From positions 434,001 through 498,000 of the forward strand of contig NW_026111743.1 in NCBI RefSeq assembly GCF_024679095.1: 64,000 nucleotides of DNA, read 5' to 3'. The position numbers were made by a program, and so were the translations under genes. This DNA comes from Eriocheir sinensis. Its lineage: Eukaryota; Arthropoda; Malacostraca; Decapoda; Varunidae. Positions within the stretch are counted from its first letter, which is position 1, and the number at the start of each line of letters is the position of its first letter. The notes beneath the pieces were generated by a model, which saw nothing but the letters and a program-made list of their open reading frames with translations, made no database searches and was not told the origin of the DNA. Of the stretch, positions 14,752-35,963 are shown piece after piece.

Positions 14752-17334
14752 TATATTTTTATTGATATTTGCGTTATTTATGTGTATTTTGTATATGTTT
14801 TGTCATAGAAATTTACATTATTTTATTGGTATTTTATCTATTTATTTTGATACGAATTACATGATTATTTGTGTATTTTGTACATTTTTTTATACGTATT
14901 TACATTATTTAATGTGTATTTTGTTTATATATTTTTATAGAAATTTACGTTATTATATGTGTATTTGTATAAGTATTTTGATAGAAATTTACATTATTTT
15001 ATGTATTTTGTATATATATTTCAATTCAAATTTAGCTTATTTTATGTGTATTTTGTATATCTATTTATTTTAATACAAAATCAAATATTTTATGTTTTTT
15101 CGTATATATATTTTTATTGAAAATGCGTTATTTTATGGGTATTTTGCATCTTAATTTTCATACAAATTTACATTATTTTATTAATATTTTCTGTATTTAT
15201 TTTGATACGATTTTACATTATTTTATTTGTGTTTTGTATATATATTTTTTATACATATTTACATTATTTAATGTGTTTTTTGTATATATATTTGATACAA
15301 ATTTACGTTATTTTAAGTCTATATGATTATATATTTTCATTCAAATTTACATTATTTTGTGTATTTTGTATATGTATTTCAATACAAATTTACCTAATTT
15401 TATATGTTTTTTGTATATTTATTTTCATACAAGTTTAAATTATTTTTGTGTATTTTTGTATATATTTTTTTACAAATTTAGGTTATTTTATGTGTATTTT
15501 GTATATCTATTTTCATGCAAATACACATTCTTTTCTTGATATTTTGTTTATTTATTTTGACACGAATTAACATTATTTCAAGTGTATTTTGTATATATAT
15601 TTCTAAAGAAATCTTCGTTATTTTATGTGTATTCGTATATATATTTTGAAACAAATTTACATTTTTTTATGTGTATTTTGCATATTTTTTCAATACAAAT
15701 TTACCTTATTGTATGTGCATTTTGTATATTAATTTTAATACAAATTTGATTAATCTATATGTATTTTTGTATATGTATTTTTTATAAAAATATGCTTTAT
15801 TTTATGGGTATTTTGCATCTTTATTTTCATACAAATTTACATTATTTTATTGATATTCTGTGTATTTATTTTGATATGATTTTACATTATTCTATGTGTA
15901 TTTTGTATATATATTTTATATAAAATGTATTTGTTTTCATTTCATACAAATCTACATTATTTTATGTGTTCTTTGTACATGTATTTAAATACAAATTTAA
16001 CTAGTTATATGTGTATTTTGTATATCTATTTTGTATGTATATTTTCATAGAAATTTACTCTATTTTATGAGTATTCGTATATATATTTTGATACAAATTT
16101 ACATTATTAATGTGTATTTTGCATATCTATTTCAATACAAATTTACTTTATTGTACGTGCATTTTGTATATTTATTTTATTACAAATTTAATTATTTTAT
16201 ATGTATTTTTGTATATATATTTTTATGCAAATATGCGTTATTATATGGATATTTTGCATCTTTATTTTCATACAAATTTACATTATATTATTGATATTCT
16301 CTTTATTTATTTTGATACAATTTAACATTATTCTATGTGTTTTTTGTATATATTTTTTTATACATATTTACATTATTTAATGTTCATTTTGTATATATAT
16401 TTTATCTAAATTTACATTATTTTATGTGTATTTGTTTATATATTTTCATACATATTTACATTATTTTATGTGTTTTTTGTATATATATTTTTCTACGTAT
16501 TTAAATTATTTTATGTGTATTTTGTATATACATTTTCATAAAAAAACTACGTTATTTTATTGTGTGTATAAGTATATATTTTGATACAAATTTTATACAA
16601 ATTCATGTTATTTAATGTGTATTTGTATATATATTTTCATACATATTTATATTATTTTATGTGTATTTTTTCATATATTTCATTTCAAATTTACCTTATT
16701 TTATGTTTATTTTGTATATTTATTTCATTCAATTTTAAATTATTTTATGTGTATATTTGTATTTGTATTTAGGTTATTTTATGTGTAATTTGTATATATA
16801 TTTTCATCCAAAATTACATTATTTTATTGGTATTTCTTAATTTAATTCGATACGAATTTAGATTATTTCATAGGTATTTTGTATACATATTTTTATACTC
16901 ATTAACATTATCTAATGTGTGTTTTGTATATATATTTTTATGCAAATTTATTTAATGTTCATTTTTGTACATATATTTTTATAGAAATTTGCGTTATTTT
17001 ATGTATATAGTTTTATATAAATTTACGTTATTTTATGTGCATTTTGTATATTTATATTTATACAAATACACATTCTTTTATTGGTATATTGTTTATTTAC
17101 ATTTATACGAATTTACATTATTTTATGTGTATTTTGTATACATTTTTTTATACGTAATTACTTAATTTTATGTGTATTTTGTATAAGTATTTTTATAGAA
17201 ATCTACGTTATTTTATGTGTATTCGTATATATATTTTGAAACAAATTTACTTTATTTTATATGTATTTTGCATATCTATTTCAATACAAATTTACCTTAT
17301 TGTATATGCATTTTGTATATTTATTTTTATACAA
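14752..17334 (+). repeat. AT-rich satellite, + block
   Basis: It starts just after the recurrent AT palindrome (14734-14762). L copies lie near 15140, 15805 and 16245, spaced 665 and 440 bp, so the last HOR is internally deleted. From about 16560 it enters the long-HOR set with TTTTCATCCAAAATTACATT and ATTTCATAGGTATTTTG. Confidence 0.88.
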
Positions 17335-18700
17335 GTTTATACAAAATGCATATACAGTAAGGTAAATATGTAATGAAAGTGATATTCAAAAATACATATA
17401 AAACAAATTAAATTTGTTTCAAAATATATATACGAATACACATAAAATAACGTAGATTTCTATAGAAATATATATACAAAATACACATGAAATTATGTAA
17501 ATACGTATAAAAATATATATACAAAATACATATCTTGGTAAATTCGTGTCAAAATAAATAAACAAAATATCATGAAAAGAATGAGTATTTGTATGAAAAT
17601 AAATAATAGATAATAAATTTGTATGAAATATATATGCAAGATACACATTAAATAATGTAAATATGTATAAAAAAAATATAAACAAAAAACAAATAGAATA
17701 ATGTGAAATCGTATCAAAATAAATACACCGAATATTAATAAAATAATGTAAATTTGTATGAAAATAAAGATGCAAAATTCCCATCAAATAGCACATTTCT
17801 TATAAAAATACATATACCAAAATACACATAAAATATTTAAATTTGTATTGAAATAAATATACAAAATGCACATACAATAAGGTAAACTTGTATTGAAAGA
17901 GATATGCAAAAATATATATTAAACAATGTAAATTTGAAAAATACACAAAAATAATTTTAATTTGTATGAAAATAAATATACAAAATACACATAAAATTAG
18001 GTAAATTTGTATTGAAATACATTTACAAAATACACATTAAATAATGCAAATTTGAGTGAAAATATATAAACAAATACACTTATAATAACGTAAATTTGTA
18101 TAAAATATATATAAAAAAAACACATTAAATAATGTAAATATGTATAAAAAAAATATAAACAAAACACAAATAGAATAATATAAAATCGTATCAAAATAAA
18201 TACAAAGAATATTATTAAAATAATGTAAATTTGTATGAAAATTAAGATGCAAAATAACTATAAAATAACGCATTTTTTAAAAAAATATATATACCAAGAC
18301 ACACATAAAATATTTGAATTTGTATTAAAATAAATATACAAAATGCACATACAATAAGGTAAATTTGTATTGAAATAGATATGCAAAATACATATAAAAC
18401 CATGTAATTTTTTTTCAAAATATATATACGAATACACATAAAATAACGTAGATTTCTATGAAAATAAATATACAAAATACACATAAAATGAAGTAAATAC
18501 GTATAAAAAAAGGTATACAAAAGACACATAAAATAATGTAAACTCGTATCAAAATAAATAAACAAAATACTAATAAAAGAATGTGTATTGTATAAATATA
18601 AATATACAAAATACAAATAAAATAACGTAAATTTATATAAAACTATATGCAAAAATACACAGAAGTAATTAAATTTGTGTGAAAATAGATATACAAAATA
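17335..18700 (-). repeat. AT-rich satellite, - block
   Basis: The switch lies in TTTTTATACAAGTTTATAC at 17322-17340, where two monomer ends share a TATAC. L copies lie near 17770 and 18250, only about 480 bp apart, reflecting a deletion. The right end is the palindromic joint at 18691-18713. Confidence 0.87.
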
Positions 18701-18713
18701 CATGTGTATTTTG
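18691..18713. repeat. Near-palindromic strand switch ACAAAATACATGTGTATTTTGT
   Basis: A - monomer meets a + monomer at ACAAAATACA/TGTGTATTTTGT. The same joint, with the same sequence on both sides, is present at about 63485-63508, so a rearranged segment was copied elsewhere. Confidence 0.8.
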
Positions 18714-19793
18714 TATATCTATTTTCATACAAATTGAAATTATTTTTTGTTTATTTTTTTATATATTTTCATACAAATTTTCGTTATTTTATGTGTATTT
18801 TGTATACTTTTTTTTTTTACAAATATACGTTCTTTTATCTGAATTTTGTTTATTGAATTTGAAACGAATTTACCTATTTTGTATATCTATTTTCATACAA
18901 ATTAAAATACTTCTGTGTATTTTTGTATATAGTTTTATATAAATTTACGTTATTTTATGTGTATTTTGTATATTTATATTTATACAAATACACATTCTTT
19001 TTTTGATTTATTTATATTTATACAAATACACATTTTGTTTTTTGTATATTTATTTTGATGCGAGTTTACATTATTTTATGTGTATTTTGTATACATTTTT
19101 TTATACGTATTTACTTCATTTTATGTGTATTTTGTATATATATTTTTATAGAAATCTACGATATTTTATGTGTGTTCGTATATATATTTTGAAAGAAATT
19201 TACATTGTCTTATATGTATTTTGCATATCTATTTCAATACAAATTTACCTTATTGTATGTGCATTTTGTGTACTTATTGTAATACAAATTTAAATATTTT
19301 ATGTGTATTTTGGTATATATATTTTCATAAAAAAATCGTTGTTTTATATGTATTTTGCATCTTTATTTTCATCCAAATTTAACTTATTTTATTAATATTC
19401 TGTGTATTTGTTTTGATACTATTTTACATTATTCTATTTGTCTTTTGTATATATTTTGTTATACATATTTACATTATTTAATGTGTATCTTGCATATATA
19501 TTTCATACAAATTTATTATCTATTATCTATTTTCATACAAATACACATTCTTTTCATGATATTTTGTTTATTTATTTTGACACGAATTTATATTATTTGA
19601 TATGTATTTTGTATATATATTTTTATACGTATTTACATAATTTCATATGTATTTTGTATATATAATTCTATAGAAATCTTCTTTATTTTATGTGTATTCG
19701 TATATATATTTTGTAATAAATTTACATTGTTTTATATGTATTTTTTAATATCTCTTTCAATATAAATTTACCTTACTGTATATGCATTTCTAT
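18701..19793 (+). repeat. AT-rich satellite, + block
   Basis: A short truncated set is followed by E to K and L near 19350. It contains a small internal repeat at about 18975-19030, where TTTATACAAATACACATT occurs twice. Near 19507-19525 a D-type monomer is fused out of order (TTATTATCTATTATCTATTT); a very similar fusion occurs near 32208. Confidence 0.87.
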
Positions 19794-22366
<2,573 letters not shown>

Positions 22367-22696
22367 ACAAATTTACATTATTTTATGTGTATTTTGTACA
22401 TGTATTTAAATATAAATTTAACTAATTATATGTGTATTTTGTATATATATTTTCATACAAATTTAAATTTATTTTTTTGTTTTTTTGTATATATTTTTAT
22501 TCAAATTTTCGTAATTTTATGTGAATTTTGTATATTTATTTTCCTACAAATATGCGTTCTTTTATCGGAATTTTGTTTATTTATTTTGATACGAATTTTC
22601 ATTTTTTTAGGTGTATTTGATATATATATTTTTATACTTATTTACATAATTTTATATGTATTTTGAATATATATTTTCATAGAAATTTACTCTATA
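22367..22696 (+). repeat. AT-rich satellite, short + block
   Basis: About seven monomers of the long-HOR type (marker words CGGAATTTTGTTTATTTATT and TAGGTGTATTTGATATATA). They match 12520-12845 and the reverse of 30994-31230. The left switch is in AAAGAACGTACAAATTTAC at 22358-22376. Confidence 0.86.
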
Positions 22697-25600
22697 TGTA
22701 TATACAAAAAAACACACAAAAAAATTAATTTGTATGAAAATAAATATACAAAATACACATAAAATTAGGTAAATTTGTATTGAAATACATATACAAAATA
22801 CACTTAAAATAATGTAAATTTGAATGAAATTATATAAACAAATACACTTAAAATAACGTTAATTTGTATAAAATATATATAAAAATACATATTAAATAAT
22901 GAAAATATGTATAAAAAAATATATACAAAACACAAATAGTATAATATAAAATCGTATCAAAATATATACACAGAATATTAATAAAATAATGTACATTTGT
23001 ATGAAAACTAAGATGCAAAATACCTATAAAATAACGCATTTTTTATAAAATTATATATACCAAAATACACATAAAATATTTAAATTTGTATTAAAATAAA
23101 TATACAAAATGCACATACAATAAGGTAAATTTGTATTGAAATAGATATGCAAAATACATATAAAACAATGTAAATTTGTTTCAAAATATATATACGAATA
23201 CACATAAAATAACGTAGATTTCTATAAATATATATATACAAAATACAAATACAATTAAGTAAATACGAATAAAAAATGTATACAAAATAAACATAAAATA
23301 ATGTAAATTCGTATAAATATAAATAAACAAAATACCAATAAGAGAATGTGTATTTGTATAAATATAAATATACAAAATGCACATAAAATAACTTAAATTT
23401 GTATAAAACTATATACAAAAATACACAGAAGTAATTAAATTTGTATGAAAATAGATATACAAAATACACACAAAATAAGCTAAATTTGAATTGAAATATA
23501 TATACAAAATACATAAAATAAAGTAAATTCGTTTCAAAATATTTTTAACAAATACACATATAATAACGTAAATTTGTAAAATAATATATAAACAAATTAC
23601 ACATTAAGTAATGTAAATACGTATAAAAAATATTAACAAAATACACAAATAATCAAGTTATTCGTATCAAAATAAATAAACAAAAAACTAATTAAATAAT
23701 GTAAATTTTTATGAGAAAACATATACAAAATACACATAAAATAACGTTTTAATATTTAAATACAAATTTAACTTATTACAATATTATATATACAATATTA
23801 TTACAAAATATACATAAAATAACGAAAATTTGTATAAAAATGTATACAAAAAAAAATATTTCAATTTGTTTGAAAATAGATATACAAAATACACATACAA
23901 TTAGTTAAATTTGCCTTTAAATACATGTACAAAATACATATAAAATAATGTAAATTTTTATGAAATGAAAACATATAAACATAAAATAACGTACATTTGT
24001 ATAAAATATATATACAAAATACACATAGAATATTGTAAAATCGTATCAAAATAAGTACACAGAATATCAATAAAATAATTTAAATTTGTATGAAAATAAA
24101 GATGCAAAATACCCATAAAATAAAGCATATTTTTAAAAAAATTCATATACAAAAATACACATAGAATAGTTAAATTTGTATTAAAATTAATATGCAAAAT
24201 GCACATACAATAAGGTAAATTTGTATTGAAAAAATACGCAAAATACACATAAAACAGTGGAAATTTGTTTCAAAATATATATACGAATACACATAAAATA
24301 TTGTTGATTTCTATAGGAATATATATACAAAATACACATGAAATGATGTAAATACGTATAAAAATATATATACAAAATACACATTAAATAATGTAAATTC
24401 GCGTCAAAATAAATAAACAAAATATCAATAAAAGAATGTGTATTTGTATGAAAATAGATATACAAAATACACATAAAATAACCTAAATTTGTATCAAGGT
24501 ATATACAAAAATACACAAAAATATTTTAAATTTGTATGAAAATAAATATACAAAATACACATAAAATTAGGTTACTTTGAATTGAAATACATGTACAAAA
24601 TACACATAAAAAAATGTAAGTTTGTATGAAATTAAAACAAATTCACATAAAATAACGTACATTTGTATAAAATATATATACAAAATATACATAGAATAAT
24701 GTAAAATCGTATCAAAATAAATACACAGAATATCAATAAAATAATGTAAATTTGCATAAAAATATATATACAAAACACACATTAAATAATGTACATGCGT
24801 ATAAAAATATGTATACAAATTACCAATGAAATAATCTAAATTTGTATCGAATCAAATTAACAAAATACCAAAAAAATAATGGAATTTTGGATGAAAATAA
24901 ATATAGAAAATACACATAAAATAACCTAAATACAAATACAAATATACACATAAAATAATTTAAAATTGAAAGAAAGAAATATACAAAATAAACATAAATA
25001 AGGTAAATTTGTAATGAAATATATGTACAAAATACACATAAAATCATATAAATTTGTATGAAAATATAAATACAAATACACATAAAATAACATGAACTAG
25101 TATAAAAATATATATTCAAAATAAACATTAAATAATGTATAAAAATATATATACACAATAAAGTAAGTTTGTATTGAAATAGATATGCAAAATACACATT
25201 AATAATGTAAATTTGTATCAAAATATATATACGAATACACCTAAAATAGAGTAAATTTCTATGAAAATATACATACACAATACATATCAAATGATGTAAA
25301 TAAGTATAAAAATATATATATCAAATACACCTAAAATAATGTAAATTCGTATCAAAATAAATAAACAAAATTCCGATAAAAAACGTATATTTGTAGGAAA
25401 ATAAATACCGAAAATACACATAAAATAACGAAAATTTGTATAAAAATATATACAAAAAAAATAATAATATCAATTTGTATGAAAATAGATATACAAAATA
25501 CACATATTATTAGTTAAATTTGTATTTAAATACATGTACAAAATACACGTAAAATTATGTAAATTTGTATGAAATGAAAACAACTACACATAAAATAACG

Positions 25601-28600
25601 TACATATGTATAAAATATATATACTAAATACACATAGAATAATGTAAAATCGTATCAAAATAAGTACACAGAATATCAATAAAATAATTTAAATTTGTAT
25701 GAAAATAAAGATGCAAAATACCCATAAAATAAAGCATATTTTTTTTAAAAATACATATACAAAAATACACATAGAATAATTAAATTTGTATTAAAATTAA
25801 TATACAAAATGCATATACAATAAGGTTAATTTGTATTGAAAAAATACGCAAAATACACATAAAACAGTGTAAATTTGTTTTCGAAAATATATTCGAATAC
25901 TCATAAAATAACGTTGATTTCTATTGGAATATATATACAAAATACACATGAGATGATGTAAATACGTATAAAAATATATATTCAAAATACACATTAAATA
26001 ATGTAAATTCGCGTCAAAATAAATAAACAAAATATCAATAAAAGAAAGTTTATTTGTATGAAAATAGATATACAAAATACACATAAAATAACCTAAATTT
26101 GCATCAAACTATACAAAAAAATACACAAAAATATTTTAAATTTGTATGAAACTAAATATACAAAATACACATAAAAATACGTAAATTTATATTGAAATAC
26201 ATATACAAAATACACATAAAATAATGTAAATTTGAATGAAAATACATAAACAAATACACATAAATTAACGTAAATTTGTATAAAAAAATATATACAAAAC
26301 ACAAATAGAATAATGTAAAATCGTATCAAAATAAATACACAATATTAATAAAATTATGTAAATTTGTATGAAAATAAAGAGGCAAAATACCGATAAAATA
26401 ACGCTTTTTTTTATTTATAAAAATATATATACCAAAATACACATAAAAAATTAAATTTGTATTAAAATAAATATATAAAAAACCCATATAATAAGGTAAA
26501 TTTGTATTGAAATAGATATGCAAAATACATATACAACAATGTAAATTTGTTTCAAAATATATATACGAATACACATAAAATAACTTAGATTTCTATAAAA
26601 ATATATATACAAAATACACATAAAATGAGGTAAATACGTATAAAAAAATGCATACAAAATAAACATAAAATGATATTAATTCGTATCAAAATAAATAAAC
26701 AAAATAGCAATAAAAAAATGTGTATTTGTAATACACATATAATTAGTTAAATTTGTATTTTAATACATGTACAAAATACACATAAAATTATGTAAATTTG
26801 TTTGAAATGTAAACAAATACACATAAAATAACGTACATTTGTATAAAATATATATACAAAATACACATAGAATAATGTAAAACCGTATCAAAATAAGTAC
26901 ACAGAATATCAATAAAATGATTTAAATTTGTATGAAAACAAAGATGCAAAATACCCTTAAAATAAAGCATATTTAAAAAAAAAAAAAATACATATACAAA
27001 AATACACATAGAATAATTAAATTTGTATTAAAATTAAAATACAAAATGCACATACAATAAGGTAAATTTGTATTGAAAAAATACGCAAAATACACATAAA
27101 ACAGTGTAAATTTGTTTCAAAATATATATACGAATACACATAAAATAACGTTGATTTTTATAGGAATATATATACAAAATACACATAAAATGATGTAAAT
27201 ACGTATAAAAATATATATACAAAATACACATTAAATAATATAAATTCGCGTCAAAATAAATAAACAAAATATCAATAAAAGAATGTGTATTTGTATGAAA
27301 ATAGATATTCAAAATACACATAAAATAACCTTAACTTGTATCAAACTATATACAAAAATACACAAAAATATTTTAAATTTGTATGAAAGTAAATATACAA
27401 AATACACATAAAACTAGGTAAATTTGTATTGAAAAACATATACAAAATACACATAAAATAATGTAAATTTGAATGAAAATACATAAACAAATACACTTAA
27501 AATAACGTAAATTTGTATAAAAAAATATATATACAAAACACAAATAGAATAATGTAAAATCGTATCAAAATAAATACACAGAATATTAATAAAATAATGT
27601 AAATTTGTATGAAAATAAAGAGGCAAAATACCCATAAAATAACACATTTTTTTTATTTATAAAAATATGTATACCAAAATACACATAAAAAATTAAATTT
27701 GTATTAAAATAAATATATAAAAAACACATACAATAAGGTAAATTTGTATTGAAATAGATATTCAAAATACATATAAAACAATGTAAATTTGTTTTAAAAT
27801 ATGTATATGAATACACATAAAATAAGGCAGATTTCTATAAAAATATATATACAAAATACACATAAAATGAAGTAAATACGTATAAAAAAATGTATACAAA
27901 ATACACATAAAATAATGTAAACTCGTATCAAAAAAAATAAACAAAATACCAATAAAAGAATGTGTATTTATATAAATATAAATATACAAAATACACATAA
28001 AATAACGTAAATTTATATAAAACTATATATAAAAATACACAGAAGTAATTAAATTTGTATGAAAATAGATATACAAAATAAGGGAAACTCGTATCAAATT
28101 TAATAAACAAAATTCAGATAAAAGAACGTATATTTGTAGAAAAATAAATATACAAAATACACATAAAATAAGGAAAATTTGTGTGAAAATAAATACAAAA
28201 ATAAACAAAAATAATTTCAATTTGTATGAAAATAGATATACAAAATACACATATAATTATTTAAATTTGTCTTTAAATACATGTACAAAATACACATAAA
28301 ATAATGTGAATTTTAAGAAATTAAAACAAATACACATAAAATAACGTACATTTGTATAAAATATATATAAAAAATACACATAGAATAATATAAAATCGTA
28401 TTAAAATAAATACACAGAATATCAATAAAATAACGTAAATTTGTATAAAATAAAGGTGCAAAATACCCATAAAATTATGCATATTTTTATAAAAATATAT
28501 ATACAAAAATACACAATAAATAATTAAATTTGTATTAAAAGTAATATACAAAATGCACATACAATAAGGTAATTATTTTTTTAAAATATGCAAAATACAC

Positions 28601-29554
28601 ATAAGACAATGTAAATTTGTTTCAAAATATATATACGAATACACATAAAATAACGTAGATTTCTATAGAAATATATATACAAAATGCACTTGAGGTGCTG
28701 TAAATACGTATAAAGATATATATACAAAATAGACATTAAATAATGTAAATTCGTGTCAAAATAAATAAACAAAATATCAATAAAAGAATGTGTATTTGTA
28801 TGAAAATACATATACAAAATACACATAAAATAACGTAAATTTGTATAAAACTATGTAAATTTGTATGAAAATATATAAACAAATACACATAAAATAACGT
28901 AAATTTGAATAAAATATATATACAAAATATACATTAAATAATGTAAATATGTATAAAAATATATATAAAAAATACACATAGAATAATGGTAAATCGTATC
29001 AAAATAAATAAAGAGAATATCAATTAAATAATGTAAATTTGTATGAAAATAAAGATGCAAAATACCCATATAATAACGCATATTTGCATAAAAATATATA
29101 TACAAAAATGCACATGAAATAATTAAATTTATATTGAAATAAATATACAATAAAGTAAATTTGTATTGAAATAGATATGTAAAATACACATCAATAATGT
29201 AAATTTGTATCAAAATATATATACGAATACACATAAAATAGAGTAAATTTTTATGAAAATATACATACAAAATACACATAAACTTATGTAAATAGTAAAA
29301 AATATATATACCAAATACACCTAAAATAATGTAAATTCGTATCAAAATAAATAAACAAAATTCCGATGAAAGAACTTATAAATGTAGGAAAATAAATATA
29401 CAAAATATACATAAAATAACGAAAATTTGTATAAAAATTTATACAAAAAAAAAAAATTTCAATTTGTTTGAAAAAAGATATATAAAATACACATATAATT
29501 AGTTAAATTTGTCTCTAAATACATGTACAAAAAACATAAAATAATGTAAATTTT
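22697..29554 (-). repeat. AT-rich satellite, longest - block (6.9 kb)
   Basis: The longest stretch without a strand switch, with L copies near 23010, 24105, 25715, 26375, 26950, 27625, 28455 and 29055. Spacings of about 660-675 show the short HOR, 1610 shows the long HOR, and 575, 610 and 830 are partial forms. The portion 24250-25750 is the reverse-complement relative of the duplicated unit at 779-3958. No tract of (AT)n has expanded here. Confidence 0.9.
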
Positions 29555-31467
<1,913 letters not shown>

Positions 31468-32987
31468 TATTTTATATATACTTTGCATATATATTTCTAT
31501 ACGCATTTACATTATTTAATATTTATTTTGAATATGTAATTTTATACAAATTCAAGGTATTTTATGTGTATTTGTATATATATTTTCATATAAATTTACA
31601 TTATTTTATGTGTATTTTGTACATATATTTCATTACAAATTTACCTTATTTTATGTTTATTTTGTATGTGTATTTTGTACATTTATATTTATACAAATAC
31701 ACATTCTTTTATTGGTATTTTGATTATTTATTTTGATTCGAATTTACATTATTTTATGTGTATTTTGTTTACATTTTTTTATACGTATTTACTTAATTTT
31801 ATTTGTATTTTGTATATATATTTTTATAGAAATGTACGTTATTTTATGTGTATTCGTATATATATTTTGAAACTAATTTACATTGTTTTATATGTATTTT
31901 TGCATATCTCTTTTCATAGAAGTTTACCTTATTGTATGTGCATTTTGTATATTTATTTCAATACAAATTTAAATATTTTATGTGTATTTTGGTATATATA
32001 TTTTTATAAGAAATGCGCTATTTGATGGGAATTTTGCATCTTTATTTTCATACAAATTTACATTATTTTATTAATATTCGGTGTATTTATTTTGATACGA
32101 TTTTACATTATTCTATTTGTTTTTTTGTATATATTTTTTTTATACATATTTACATTATTTAATGTGTATCTTGCATATATATTTCATACAAATTTATTAT
32201 CCATTATTTATTTTCATACAAATACACATTCTTTTCATGATATTTTGTTTATTTATTTTGACACGAATTTACATTACTTAATATGTATTTTGTATATATT
32301 ATTTATACGTATTTACATAATTTAATGTGTATTTTGTATATATATTTCTATAGAAATCTACGTTATTTTATGTGGATTCGTATATATATTTTGAAACAAA
32401 TTTACATTGTTTTATATGTATTTCTGAATATCTCTTTCAATACAAATTTACCTTACTGTATATGCATTTTGTATATTTATTTCAATACAAATTTAAATAT
32501 TTTATGTGTATTTTGGTATATATATTTTTTTAAAAAATGTGCTATTTTATGGGAATTTTGCTTCTTTCTTTTCATACAAATTTACATTATTTTGTTGATA
32601 TTCTCTGTATTTATTTTGATACGATTTTACATTATTCTATTTCTTTTTTATTTATATTTTTTTTATACACATTTACATTATTTAATGTGTATCTTGTATA
32701 TATATTTTATACAAATTTACGTTATTTAAGTGTATTTGTTTATATATTTTCATTCAAATTTACATTATTTTATGTGTTTTTTGTATATGTTTTTCAATAC
32801 AAATTTACCTAATTTTATGTGTATTTTGTATATTTCTTTTCATACAAATTTTATTTATTTTTTTTGTATTTTTGTATATAGTTTTATACAAATTTAGGTT
32901 ATTTTATGTACGCATTTACATTATTTAATGTGTGTTTTGTATATATATTTTTATGCAAATTTACTTTATTTTATGTGCATTTTTGTA
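31468..32987 (+). repeat. AT-rich satellite, + block
   Basis: The switch is in AAATTTGTATTATTTTATAT at 31457-31476. L copies near 32025 and 32550 are about 525 bp apart and separated by the same out-of-order D fusion seen near 19510. Stray I-class words read GCATATCTCTTTTCATAG (31902) and GAATATCTCTTTCAATAC (32427). Confidence 0.86.
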
Positions 32988-34719
32988 AGTTTGTATTGAA
33001 ATAGTTATGCAAAATACATATAAAACAATGTAAATTTCTTTCAAAATATATATACGAATACACATAAAATAACGTTGATTTCTATAAAATATATACAAAA
33101 TACCCATAAAATGAAGTAAATACGTATAAAAAAATGAATACAAAATACACATAAAATAATGTAAAATAAACAAAATAAATAAACAAAATACCAATAAAAG
33201 AATGTGAATTTGTATAAATATAAATATACAAAATACACATAAAATATCGTAAATTTGTATAAAAATATATAGAAGTAATTAAATTTGTAGGAAAATAGAT
33301 ATATAAAATACAGCTAAAATAAACTAAATTTGAATTGAAATATATATACAAAATACATAAAATAATGTATATTTATATCAAAATATTTATGCAAATACAT
33401 ATAATAACGTAGATTTGTTTAAAAATATATAAACAAAATACACATAAAGTAATGTAAATACGTATAAAAAAATATGTACAAAATACACATATAATCATGT
33501 AATTCGTATTAAAATAAATAAACAAAATAACAATAAAATAATGTAAATTTTTATGAGAAAACATATACAAATAACGCAAATTTCTATAAAAATATATGTA
33601 CAAAAATCCACATAAGATAAAGTAAATTTGCATAAAAATATGAATACAAAACACACATTAAATAATGTAAATGAGTACATAATATAACCTAAATTTGTAT
33701 AAAACTATATACAAAAATACACAAAAAATAATTTAAATTTGTATGAAAAGAAATATACAAAATACACGTAAAATTAGGTAAATTTGTATTGAAATACATA
33801 TACAAAATACACATCAAATAATGTAAATTTGAATGAAAATATATAAACAAACACACTTAAAATAACGTAAATATACACATTACACATACACATTAAATAA
33901 TGTAAATGTGTATAAAAAAATATATATAAAAAACAAATAGAATAATGTAAAATCGTATCAAAATAAATACACAGAATATCAATAAAATAATGTAAATTTG
34001 TATGAAAATAAAGATGGAAAATTCCCAAAAAATATCGTATTTTTTATAAAAAATATATATACCAAAATACACATAAAATATTTAAATTTGTATTGAAATA
34101 AATATACAAAATGCATATACAGTAAGGTAAATTTATATTGAAAGAGATATTCAAAAATACATATAAAACAATGTAAATTTGTTTCAAAATATACATACGA
34201 ATACACATAAAATAATGTAAACTCGTATCGAAATAAATAAAAAATACTAATAAAAGAATGTGTATTAGTATATATATAAATATACAGAATACACATAAAA
34301 TAACGTAAATTGATATAAAAGTATATAAAAAAATACACAAAAGTAATTAAACTTGTATGAAAATAGATATACAAAATACACATAAAATAACTCATATTTA
34401 AAAAAAAATATATACGAAAATACACATAAAATAATTAAATTTGTATTAAAATAAATATACAAAATACACATACTATAAGGTAAATTTGTATTGAAATAGA
34501 TATGCAAAACACACATAAAATAATGTAAATTTGTATCAAAATAGATACGAATACACACAATAAAATAACGTAAATTTTTATGAAAATATATAAACAAAAT
34601 ACACATAAAATAATGTAAATAAGTAGAAAAATATATATACAAAATACACATAAAATAATGTAAACTCGTATCAAAATAAATAAACAAAATAACCATAAAA
34701 GAATGCATATTTGTTGGAA

Positions 34720-35100
<381 letters not shown>

Positions 35101-35817
35101 ATATATATAGAAAATACACATAAAATAACGTAAATAGATATATACACATAAAATGATTTGAATTTGAATGAAAATAGATATAAAAATAAACATAAAATAA
35201 GGGAAATTTGTAATGAAATATATATACAAAATACACATAAAATAATGTAGATTTGTTTCAAAATATATATACGAATATACATAAAATAGCGTAGATTTCT
35301 ATAGAAATATATATACAAAATACACATGAAATGATGTAAATACGTATAAAAATATATATACAAAATACACATTAAATAATGTAAAATCGTGTCAAAATAA
35401 ATAAGGAAAATATCAATAAAAGACTGTGTATTTGTATAAAGATACATATACAAAATACACATAAAATAACGTAAATTTGTATAAAACTATATATAAAAAT
35501 ACACAAAAATAAATTGAATTTGTATGACAATAAATATACAAAATACACATAAAATTAGGTAAATTTGTATAGAAATACAAATACAAAATACACATAAAAT
35601 AATGTAAATTTGAGTGAAAATATATAAACAAATACGCTTAAATTAACGTAAATTTGTATAAAATATATATAAAAAATACTCATTAAATAATGTAAATATG
35701 TATAAAAAATATATATACAAAACACAAATACAATAATGTAAAATCGTATCATAGTAAATACACAGAATGTAAATAAAATAATGTAAATTTGTATGAAAAT
35801 AAATATATAAAATATAC

Positions 35818-35963
<146 letters not shown>
